Assembly: GCA_015234045.1 (NCBI GenBank)
Contig: JADFWU010000006.1
Coordinates: 42,376 to 106,375, forward strand
Source of the DNA: Magnetococcales bacterium
Lineage (GTDB): Bacteria; Pseudomonadota; Magnetococcia; Magnetococcales; JADFWU01
Length of the DNA stretch: 64,000 nucleotides
Direction: 5' to 3'
Positions within the stretch are counted from its first letter, which is position 1, and each line of letters begins with the position of its first letter. The position numbers were made by a program, and so were the translations under genes. Of the stretch, positions 1 to 6,565 are shown piece by piece. The notes beneath the pieces are model-generated. The model worked only from the letters and a program-made list of their open reading frames with translations. It was not told where the DNA came from and did no database searches.

Positions 1-103
1 CCGCTTGTCCGGCAATGGCACAACCGATGATGGAACCAATAGCACCTAACGCCATGGGCGCATAAATGCCTAACCAACCCGATCCAATCTCAAAGCCGTT
101 CAT
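1..103 (-). CDS. atpK: V-type ATPase proteolipid subunit K, N-terminal part (cut by window edge)
   Basis: This is the start of the membrane rotor (c-ring) subunit of a V-type ATPase; about 34 residues are visible. The translation begins MNGFEIGSGWLGIYAPMALG and continues into a glycine-rich hydrophobic helix (GAIGSIIGCAIAGQA), as in proteolipid subunits. The ATG overlaps the TGA of the upstream subunit I gene as ATGA, so the two are translationally coupled. The rest of the gene lies outside the window. The ion-binding helix is not visible, so proton versus sodium use cannot be judged. Confidence 0.8.
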   Translation of the reverse strand, partial: MNGFEIGSGWLGIYAPMALGAIGSIIGCAIAGQA

Positions 104-1902
104 GGTTTTATCTCCTTTTTGGCAAAGGCCTGGAATGGGTAGCCTTCCTCGGTGATGGCCCAGTTGAAGAACTCAATAAAATTCAATCGCAAGCCATGAA
201 CAAACCCACTGATCAATCCCAAGCCCAGATTGACGCTATGACCCAAAAATAGAACCAGCAAACTCAATAACAGTCCTACACCAGGCATGGTTTGCTGAAT
301 CTGTCCTGCAATATCATTGAATGTCATGGCCAATGAGCCACTGGCCAAACCCAAAGCAAACAGACGTAAATAACTGAGAATATCGCCAAACAGTTTGGTC
401 GCGCCGGTCAGCACAATAAAACCATCAAAACCGCGCATTAAACCCGATTTAAGGTCATTCACAGGTCGTTGACTGCCGTACAACGTCACCGCCAACACGC
501 CCATGATCATCAACACACCACCCACATTTGAAAGCGTGTCACTCACCTGTCCCTGACTTAACCACCAGATCAAACCACCTACCGTAATGGAAATCCATCC
601 CAACGGCTGAATTTTATTGAACAATCCATTCGACTGCCATGCAACCATCGTGTTCGCTAAACCAACATGCAAACAGCCAATCATCACAGATAGCTGGATC
701 ATGGCATCATAGTCATTCAGATCAATTATTTTAAGATAAGCCAACGGATGCCCAGGCGATGGCATCAAACCAAAGTAACTGCCAACCATCACGCCATAGA
801 TCATGGACGCAATAAGAATGGCCTGAAACATCGACCGAAAGCGCAATCCTTTTTCACTTTTTCCGAGTTTATTCCAATACAGCACCATCACCCCAGTTAG
901 CAGCATGGCATAACCCGCATCAGCCAGAATCATGGCGAAAAAAATCGCAAACGAAAAAAACACCAATACCGAAGGATCCCAACAGTGATAGCACGGTGTT
1001 TCATAAAAACCGACCAAATCCTGACCACCTTCAAACACCGCCGGATTACGCAACAGTGTCGGCGGATTATCCTTGATACTCGGCACTTCGGCTGTGATGG
1101 CCAGCCCCCATTTTTCACCAAGTTTTTTTATCTTTTTCAGCTGATCACACGGCAACCAACCTTGCAGAATAAAAACACCCTGTCGCGCAATAACCTGCGC
1201 TTCTGCATATTTCAAGGCGGCTTGATCCTCAGCCTGAGCAAGGTTGGATGAGATCAGATAGATCCACCGACTCAGTGCCTGACGCTCCCAATCCAGGGCA
1301 TCCAGCTCCTGTGCCAATGATTCTGTCTCTGCCTCCATCTCCTTAATGGAAGACAATGGCATCGAAAGTGGACGAACCGGCAACATCTCCTGACTCGGTT
1401 TTTCAGGAGCCAAGACAACAATATGCATGCTCTGCGAATCCTGCCCCACTGCTTGCCATGGCCAACTAAGCGTATCAAGCATCTCTTTATGCCTGTTTTC
1501 AATACGATACAACCAAAGCTGGTAGCCTTGAAGCGTATCAGCATCCGGCAATGAAAATGAGCCCCACGGTGCCAATTGTTTCAGTTGATGTTGTAGATAT
1601 TCCAACTGATCACCCACTTCACGGCGGCGCTTTTGATTGATCAACACTGCATCGGTCACCTGACTGATATCAAAGCCAGAATCATTCACAATCTGTCGCC
1701 GACGCGGTGAGACTTGCAGCAAATAATGCAACGCCTTATAGGTATCCTCAGCCCGAAGCGAAAGAGTATTCTTCGCTGAACGCCGTTTCTGAGAAATAGG
1801 AATCAGATGCAAACTTCCAAGTTCCAACATCCCGGCCAGCACAGCTTCCTGATCCTGTCCCATGCCACATAGTGTCACTTTATAGAGAGGTACGATGCTC
1901 AT
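100..1902 (-). CDS. atpI: V-type ATPase subunit I (a-subunit, membrane stator)
   Basis: Subunit I is the stator and ion-channel subunit of V-type ATPases; it links the peripheral stalk to the membrane and carries the half-channels for the ion. The 600-residue length is normal. Residues 1 to about 300 are a soluble, helical, coiled-coil-rich arm; the second half has about seven hydrophobic segments, beginning near FFSFAIFFAMILADAGYAML and including the conserved region around LFGDILSYLRLFALGLASGS. The gene lies between subunits D and K and overlaps both by four bases (ATGA), so D, I and K form one tight transcription unit. Family assignment is firm; the coupling ion is unknown. Confidence 0.93.
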   Translation of the reverse strand: MSIVPLYKVTLCGMGQDQEAVLAGMLELGSLHLIPISQKRRSAKNTLSLRAEDTYKALHYLLQVSPRRRQIVNDSGFDISQVTDAVLINQKRRREVGDQLEYLQHQLKQLAPWGSFSLPDADTLQGYQLWLYRIENRHKEMLDTLSWPWQAVGQDSQSMHIVVLAPEKPSQEMLPVRPLSMPLSSIKEMEAETESLAQELDALDWERQALSRWIYLISSNLAQAEDQAALKYAEAQVIARQGVFILQGWLPCDQLKKIKKLGEKWGLAITAEVPSIKDNPPTLLRNPAVFEGGQDLVGFYETPCYHCWDPSVLVFFSFAIFFAMILADAGYAMLLTGVMVLYWNKLGKSEKGLRFRSMFQAILIASMIYGVMVGSYFGLMPSPGHPLAYLKIIDLNDYDAMIQLSVMIGCLHVGLANTMVAWQSNGLFNKIQPLGWISITVGGLIWWLSQGQVSDTLSNVGGVLMIMGVLAVTLYGSQRPVNDLKSGLMRGFDGFIVLTGATKLFGDILSYLRLFALGLASGSLAMTFNDIAGQIQQTMPGVGLLLSLLVLFLGHSVNLGLGLISGFVHGLRLNFIEFFNWAITEEGYPFQAFAKKEIKP

Positions 1903-2498
1903 GCCACTACCTCCCTTTTTCGTTTGGCAATTTTGGCTTGCACCACCTCAACCCGTTGTGCATCGGCCAGATAGATCTGTATACGGCGGATATTGTCCCG
2001 CGTGCGCGGAATCAGAACTTTTTCGAAAAGATTCACACGTTGAGTAATCACCCGAACCGCCTGCCTGATCAGTTTCTGACGTTGTTCGGCAACTCGAATA
2101 CGCAAACGCAGCGTTAGCGCTTGTTTCAGATAATGAATCAACGGTTCAATCCAATGCGGCGTAGCCAACAACGGATAATCAGCAATGGTAAAGGAGACGT
2201 TATGCAAAACAGGCAGGCGCAATCCAAGCAGGTTTTCTTCCTGCATCTCAACATCAGAAATAGTAACCAACTCAGTCATCACCATGCGCGGTGTGGTGAG
2301 CATAGGCAGTTCATTACAAACCGTTTGAAGCAAAACATGCTCTTCATTCTGGATGGCATTAAGCGCCTGACGCATTCGATTGCGCTCCATAATCAACTGC
2401 TTACGCTTCAAATCCAGAGCAGGAAGATACTCCTCAAACACTTTGAGCTGTTTATTCTGATCCGCCAGGGATGATTTATTCATCGCCAGCCGCGCCAT
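1899..2498 (-). CDS. atpD: V-type ATPase subunit D (central stalk)
   Basis: Subunit D is the central rotor shaft of V-type ATPases, inserted into the A3B3 head. The protein has 199 residues and is almost wholly helical. It opens with MARLAMNKSSLADQNKQLKV, like the family's usual NKxxLxxLKxxLxxA start, and ends in a basic tail. A strong GGGAGG ribosome binding site precedes the ATG. In proteobacterial clusters D normally follows the A and B catalytic subunits; here those genes are absent upstream and a transposase remnant lies there instead. D, I and K are therefore either cut off from A and B or expressed from a new promoter. The small-letter symbol follows V-ATPase naming and is not the F-type beta subunit. 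Confidence 0.9.
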   Translation of the reverse strand: MARLAMNKSSLADQNKQLKVFEEYLPALDLKRKQLIMERNRMRQALNAIQNEEHVLLQTVCNELPMLTTPRMVMTELVTISDVEMQEENLLGLRLPVLHNVSFTIADYPLLATPHWIEPLIHYLKQALTLRLRIRVAEQRQKLIRQAVRVITQRVNLFEKVLIPRTRDNIRRIQIYLADAQRVEVVQAKIAKRKREVVA

Positions 2499-2563
2499 GA
2501 TGGTAACCTCCCGATTATTGTTACTTGGTTGGTCGGGTTACCGAATACAGTCAATCTGAAATC

Positions 2564-2595
2564 ATTATAAATCAGCATGTTATAAAATCACAGTT
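2564..2595 (-). promoter_or_regulatory. possible promoter of the split V-ATPase genes
   Basis: Read on the minus strand, a perfect TATAAT stands at 2569-2564, about 66 bases before the subunit D start. A poor -35 (TGTGAT-like) sits about 17 bases upstream. The region is AT-rich. This could replace the promoter lost when D, I and K were separated from A and B. Support is only the -10 match. Confidence 0.3.
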
Positions 2596-2634
2596 CACAA
2601 AAGATGCAGATTGACTCTCTCTTACACCTATTGG

Positions 2635-2799
2635 AGTGACTTAACAGGAGGTTTGTTCAAAAAAAACCATGTCAATTTGAGTGCAGTGCCAACAACGACA
2701 ACCGCACTAGACAAAGCTATTGGAGAAGCACATAGAGGGTATTCACAGCGAATTAACTTTAGAAAAGGATGGCGCGGTCATCTCTGGCAAGGCCGTTTG
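2635..2799 (+). pseudogene. REP-associated tyrosine (Y1, HUH) transposase fragment
   Basis: One reading frame translates to NHVNLSAVP, then ALDKAIGEAHRGYSQRIN and FRKGWRGHLWQGR. This matches the central block of REP-associated tyrosine transposases (RAYT, IS200/IS605-like), whose usual form is NHVHLIAVP, GEAHRRYTRxINFREGWRGHLWQGRF. The HUH metal motif is damaged (HVN instead of HVH). The start of the gene and the region with the catalytic tyrosine are missing. The coding match stops exactly where a REP-like repeat begins at 2800. It is a dead remnant of the element that probably seeded the repeats in this island. Confidence 0.75.
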
Positions 2800-2825
2800 A
2801 AATCGGTAAGGTGCCCCCTGATTTT
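2800..2825 (+). repeat. REP-like repeat R1
   Basis: A 25-base unit reads AAATCGGTAAGGTG followed by CCCCCTGATTT. Its two ends are imperfectly complementary (AAATC...GATTT). It abuts the truncated RAYT remnant. Related units occur at 3658-3704, 3806-3830, 3845-3869 and 4785-4834. Confidence 0.8.
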
Positions 2826-2924
2826 GTACCGTTTTATTGACTATCAGGGCCGCATCAGGATACTATCCTGTTGTTGATAACTATTCAATTTTCAGTACAC
2901 ATCAGGAATAAACGAGATTTTCGA

Positions 2925-3134
2925 ATGGGTAAAAAACTAACCGCCAAAGAAGCAAAAGAGCTTGCGGAGTTGGAAGCACAACACGGCGCTGATATGTACA
3001 ATTCTGCTGTCGTTGCTGTGTCAGGTATGGTGTTCGGCAATACTGGTGACACTGCTGATGACGACGCTATTCTTAAACGTTACAAATCCAATTTATCCGA
3101 AAAAAGCGATGGATTTGGAATGTTAGATGGCTAA
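2925..3134 (+). CDS. small protein of unknown function, first of an overlapping pair
   Basis: I do not recognise this 69-residue protein. It has a lysine- and alanine-rich helical start (MGKKLTAKEAKELAELEAQ), a small-residue hydrophobic middle (NSAVVAVSGMVFG) and an acidic, glycine-containing tail (TGDTADDD, SDGFGMLDG). The start at 2925 was preferred over 2871 because the added residues look non-coding. Its stop overlaps the next gene's start by eight bases, so the two are co-translated. The pair is bracketed by REP-like repeats R1 and R2 in an accessory island. A small first gene overlapping a larger second one recalls toxin-antitoxin or defence modules, but no motif supports either. Confidence 0.55.
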   Translation: MGKKLTAKEAKELAELEAQHGADMYNSAVVAVSGMVFGNTGDTADDDAILKRYKSNLSEKSDGFGMLDG

Positions 3135-3627
3135 AAAACCCCATGACTGGATTAATGAGTGGCGTCACGATCCAAGTAAAAGGCTAAAAATTCTTCGCCG
3201 TAAAAACACACTGACCCACAAGTACAACGCCTTTGCTGAAAAGCATAAATGGAAAAAAACGGAGCTTAATGGGCAGATATTGGCGAACTGTGTCTATAGT
3301 TATTACTTGGAGGTACAGCGCCATAAGGAGTTTCATGGTATTGATAACGCTGATGGTATTAAGAAAGCGGCTTATTTAACCAAGTGGCTGCTGAAGACCA
3401 GGCCGATCCAGGTTCTTAATGACAATACGCGATCCGAGACGGCAAAGTATCCTTTACTTGCCAATGAAGGATTTGCTTTGAGCGTAGCGTTGACCTTTTT
3501 GGATATTAAATGGAACGCAGTGCCCAACGAGGTAATCACCAGGCTTTTGTACGATTTTCACTATCGCCCAGTCGTGGCAGAAACTTTGATTACAAAGTTT
3601 CTATTACTGAAAGAAACTTACAGTTGA
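3127..3627 (+). CDS. basic protein of unknown function, second of an overlapping pair
   Basis: This 166-residue protein is not one I recognise. It is rich in lysine, arginine and aromatic residues, begins MAKKPHDWINEWRHDPSKR, appears mostly helical, and has no signal peptide or membrane segment. Notable stretches are ANCVYSYYLEVQRHKEFHG and IKKAAYLTKWLLKTRPIQVL. The ATG lies inside the end of the preceding 69-residue gene (eight-base overlap), so expression is coupled. REP-like repeats lie about 30 bases after its stop and upstream of the pair, which suggests that the two genes moved as a unit. No catalytic motif is evident. Coding status is supported by length, the overlap and protein-like composition. 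Confidence 0.6.
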   Translation: MAKKPHDWINEWRHDPSKRLKILRRKNTLTHKYNAFAEKHKWKKTELNGQILANCVYSYYLEVQRHKEFHGIDNADGIKKAAYLTKWLLKTRPIQVLNDNTRSETAKYPLLANEGFALSVALTFLDIKWNAVPNEVITRLLYDFHYRPVVAETLITKFLLLKETYS

Positions 3628-3657
3628 AGGAAAATCAGGGGAAAATCAGGAACAGGA

Positions 3658-3704
3658 AATCAGGGAGCACCTTACCTATTTTATAAAAGATGTCCCCTGA
3701 TTTG
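3658..3704 (+). repeat. REP-like inverted pair R2
   Basis: A reversed unit (AAATCAGGGAGCACCTTACC then TATTT) is followed after a few bases by a forward half unit (AGATGTCCCCTGATTT). The two arms can pair as a hairpin, like a BIME of REP elements. Extra partial copies (AAAATCAGGGG and AAAATCAGGAA) lie just upstream at 3631-3651. Confidence 0.7.
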
Positions 3705-3805
3705 GTTATTGGAACGTTTGGATATTCAATTAACAAGGCCTCTCAAACCAAGGAGAGCAGGTAGAAAACCATCATCCAATCAATAATATTATGAATGACC
3801 AAGGG

Positions 3806-3869
3806 AAATCGGTAAGGTGTCCCCTGATTTACAATGACCAAGGGAAATCGGTAAGATGTTCCCTGATTT
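3806..3869 (+). repeat. REP-like direct pair R3 and R4
   Basis: Two forward copies, at 3806-3830 (AAATCGGTAAGGTG, TCCCCTGATTT) and 3845-3869 (AAATCGGTAAGATG, TTCCCTGATTT), sit in a 39-base tandem repeat that also includes AATGACCAAGGG. They end 15 bases before the start of the Mrr gene. Confidence 0.8.
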
Positions 3870-3884
3870 TGGAGAGTTTGAAAA

Positions 3885-4721
3885 ATGTCTAAATTCCCAC
3901 GAGTCGTAGATTTGGTCTGGCCAACCATGCAAGCCCTTCAGATCCTTGGGGGGTCTGGTTCCAATGAAGAGATTCTAACTACGGCTATTGAGGTCATGAA
4001 CCCTCCTGAGGAAATCCAGAATGTTCCTCACTCTGACGGAAGGCAGACAAGGCTTGCATACAGATTAGCCTGGGCAAGAACAGTGCTAAAAAAAATGGGA
4101 GCGATTACCAACAGTTCCCGCGCAGTGTGGAGCATCACGCCTTCAGGTGAGAGCATGACAGAGGAACAGGTTCTCAGAGAGGCACCTATCATCACGAAAA
4201 ACACCAGTAGTTTGGATTCCAGAACAGACACAGAGCTTGAAGACATTGATATTAATGCCGCTGGTGATTGGAAACAAAAGCTTTTAGAAATTCTCCGCGA
4301 CATTCCCCCAAATGCTTTTGAAAAACTGACACAACGCATTCTCAGGGAGAGCGGTTTCATCAAAGTTGAGGTTACCGGTCGTACAGGAGATGGGGGAATT
4401 GATGGTCAGGGCATCCTAAAAATGAACTTAATTTCATTTCAGATATTCTTTCAATGCAAAAGGTACAAAGGAACCGTTGGTGCTGGTGATGTCAGAGATT
4501 TTCGCGGGGCGATGCAAGGTCGAGGTGATAAGGGGCTGTTCGTAACTACCGGCGCTTTCAGTGGTTCAGCAAAGAATGAAGCCACACGCGATGGTGCGCC
4601 AGCTCTTGATCTCATTGATGGTGAAGCACTTTGCGATCTTCTCAAGGACCTCAATTTGGGTGTGCGTACTGAAATGGTAGAGCATGTCACAATAGATCCA
4701 GAAGTATTCGGGGTTGCGTGA
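3885..4721 (+). CDS. mrr: Mrr-type restriction endonuclease
   Basis: Mrr proteins are type IV-like endonucleases that cut modified DNA. The 278-residue protein has an Mrr_N winged-helix domain at about 1-95 and an Mrr catalytic PD-(D/E)xK domain at about 135-260. The catalytic block is seen as LTQRILRESGFIKVEVTGRTGDGGIDG, with the metal-binding Asp at 173, followed by FQCKRYKG with Gln190 and Lys192; the domain ends with the usual FVTTGAFSGSAKNEA. All expected active-site residues are present. The start has a GGAGAG site at an acceptable distance. No methylase or specificity gene is adjacent. REP-like repeats flank it on both sides, so it was probably acquired as a module. Confidence 0.9.
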   Translation: MSKFPRVVDLVWPTMQALQILGGSGSNEEILTTAIEVMNPPEEIQNVPHSDGRQTRLAYRLAWARTVLKKMGAITNSSRAVWSITPSGESMTEEQVLREAPIITKNTSSLDSRTDTELEDIDINAAGDWKQKLLEILRDIPPNAFEKLTQRILRESGFIKVEVTGRTGDGGIDGQGILKMNLISFQIFFQCKRYKGTVGAGDVRDFRGAMQGRGDKGLFVTTGAFSGSAKNEATRDGAPALDLIDGEALCDLLKDLNLGVRTEMVEHVTIDPEVFGVA

Positions 4722-4784
4722 CCAAAGAAAGAATACATGCCCTGATAAGATAGAGATGTTAGCTATTGAGGAAAATCGGGTCAA

Positions 4785-4834
4785 AATCAGGGGAAAACTT
4801 ACCTATTTTATTAGTAAGATGTCCCCTGATTTGG
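4785..4834 (+). repeat. REP-like inverted pair R5
   Basis: The reverse arm (AAATCAGGGGAAAACTTACC, then TATTT) and the forward arm (AGTAAGATGTCCCCTGATTT) face each other across a short AT spacer and form a long hairpin. It closes the Mrr module on its downstream side. The 4722-5028 gap contains only this pair and AT-rich sequence before the antitoxin. Confidence 0.8.
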
Positions 4835-5028
4835 AGTAGCAAAGGAAAAGGAAATCAGTGACCGTGTCAATCTGCTATATGAACATTTCTACATGATTAG
4901 ATTTTTGATGCGTTTGCCCTTGTCCCACCCTGCTGAATCCAATAACGATTATTAATGCTTATACGAGACTTGATTTGACCAAACGATCTATAAATAGCTC
5001 TAATAGCTACTTTGTAGGAGCGATTAAC

Positions 5029-5262
5029 ATGATTACCATTACCGCAAGAGAAGCAAAAAACCGCTTTGGGAATCTGATGGACCAAGCTCAACGGGAACCT
5101 GTGATCATTGAAAAAAACGGTCGTCCTGTGGCTGTTGTGCTCTCTATTGATGAGCATCAACGTACTGAACAACTTAAGCTTGAAAAGCTCCAACGGGATT
5201 TGGATAAAGGCATTGCCCAAGCAAACAGAGGTGAACTGTTGGATGGTGATTTCAGCGCATGA
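5029..5262 (+). CDS. Phd/YefM-family antitoxin, orphan
   Basis: Phd/YefM antitoxins bind operator DNA through their N-terminal domain and neutralise a RelE/ParE or Doc toxin with the C-terminal tail. This 77-residue protein has the full family pattern: ITAREAKNRFGNLMDQAQ, then EPVIIEKNGRPVAVVLS, then a helical charged tail ending LDGDFSA. The ATG at 5029 is set by TAGGAG eight bases upstream; in-frame codons before it lack such a site. No toxin gene follows: after 5262 comes AT-rich sequence and then a secreted beta-helix protein. It is either a solitary antitoxin or a remnant that lost its toxin. Confidence 0.85.
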   Translation: MITITAREAKNRFGNLMDQAQREPVIIEKNGRPVAVVLSIDEHQRTEQLKLEKLQRDLDKGIAQANRGELLDGDFSA

Positions 5263-5327
5263 TGGAAGAAAAGAAGCCATAATTTACGATTTTCAAACAT
5301 TTTTTTAATCCGTAGGCATTTCATTTC

Positions 5328-6353
5328 ATGATGATTTTTCGGTTACTCCTTCTTTGTTTACTGAGCACCCTCAGCGCCAATGCCACTGCTGCTGTGCTGC
5401 ATGTCGGGCCGGGTTCGGTTTATAGTGTGCCGAGTCAGGCGGCTAACGTGGCGAAGGATGGTGATATTATTACCATTCAGGCGGGTAGCTATAAAGATTG
5501 CGCGGTTTGGAAAGCGAATAAATTGATTATTCGTGGGATCGGTGGGATGCCGATTGTTAAGGATAAAATGTGCCACGGTAAAGCGATCTGGGTTGTTACT
5601 GGGGATCATATTATTGTTGATACCATCGCCTTTTCTGGTATGAAGGTGCGGGACCGCAATGGGGCTGGTGTTCGGATTGAAGGACGGGATTTGACCATTC
5701 GCAATGCGCTGTTTCAGGATGGTGAGTCCGGGGTTTTAGGCGGTGGTCAGCGTCCTGATGATCATATTGTTATCGAAAATAGTCGGTTTGTGCGGCTTGG
5801 TCGCAATGGTCAGGCACATCCGATCTATATTAATCACGCCAGCATGTTTACTCTGAGTAACAGCATTGTTCAGGATTGTCTGAACGAAGCAAACTGCGTA
5901 AAAAGCCGTGCCCATCAAAACATCATTGTCAATAACGTTATTGATAGCCGACTTGGCGATAGTTCTTGGGAAATTGACATACCAAACGGCGGAAAAACAG
6001 AGATTGAAGGAAATTTAATCATCCAAAGCGAAAAAAGTGTCAACCGTGGTTTACTTGGTTATGCCATGGAATACACGCCAGCTGATCGAAACCATACACT
6101 GATCATCCGCAATAACCTATTCATCAATGACCAGAGCAAAGGACGCTTTATTGATATTAATCGACACCTGAAACCAACGATCACAGCGCACAATAACGGG
6201 TTTGTCGGCCCAGGCAGGATAAGTGAAAAAGTACCTGCCCAGACCGATAACGATTTCTTTAATAGTCGTGCAGAAACCGTTAAGTTTCTCAATATTAATC
6301 GCACCGATCCACGTGCAAAATGGCGCGAATATCTATTAGGAATCAGCAAGTAA
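5328..6353 (+). CDS. secreted right-handed beta-helix protein
   Basis: A 341-residue exported protein. Residues 1-22 form a signal peptide (hydrophobic RLLLLCLLSTLSANATAA with an AxA-like cleavage site). The mature part has repeated short strands typical of parallel beta-helix (pectate lyase-like) folds: GDIITIQAGSYKDCAVWK, NKLIIRGIG, GDHIIVDTIAFSG, RDLTIRNALFQ, NTFSNSIV-like and HNNGF turns with stacked asparagines. Such folds bind or cleave polysaccharides, but catalytic residues of a known lyase family cannot be identified here. Its last codons lie in the first copy of a 123-bp tandem duplication. Confidence 0.75.
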   Translation: MMIFRLLLLCLLSTLSANATAAVLHVGPGSVYSVPSQAANVAKDGDIITIQAGSYKDCAVWKANKLIIRGIGGMPIVKDKMCHGKAIWVVTGDHIIVDTIAFSGMKVRDRNGAGVRIEGRDLTIRNALFQDGESGVLGGGQRPDDHIVIENSRFVRLGRNGQAHPIYINHASMFTLSNSIVQDCLNEANCVKSRAHQNIIVNNVIDSRLGDSSWEIDIPNGGKTEIEGNLIIQSEKSVNRGLLGYAMEYTPADRNHTLIIRNNLFINDQSKGRFIDINRHLKPTITAHNNGFVGPGRISEKVPAQTDNDFFNSRAETVKFLNINRTDPRAKWREYLLGISK

Positions 6354-6565
6354 CCCGTTCAACTGTTCATCCCATGCCGACAGATCGGCAACCGCTGGCA
6401 AACAGCGACCCGCCACACAAAGCGCTGCGCCATTCGCATCAAATGGCGCGAATATCTATTAGGAATCAGCAAGTAACCCGTTCAACTGTTCATCCCATGC
6501 CGACAGATCGGCAACCGCTGGCAAACAGCGACCCGCCACACAAAGCGCTGCGCCATTCGCATCAA
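6318..6565. repeat. perfect 123-bp tandem duplication at a convergent gene junction
   Basis: Copy 1 runs from about 6318 to 6440 and copy 2 from about 6441 to 6563, with two shared bases after. No mismatch was seen between them. The unit contains the last codons of the beta-helix gene (plus strand) and the last roughly 35 codons of yyaL (minus strand). Collapsing the repeat makes the two genes overlap by 18 bases at their 3' ends. The duplication separates them while leaving both intact. Confidence 0.95.
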
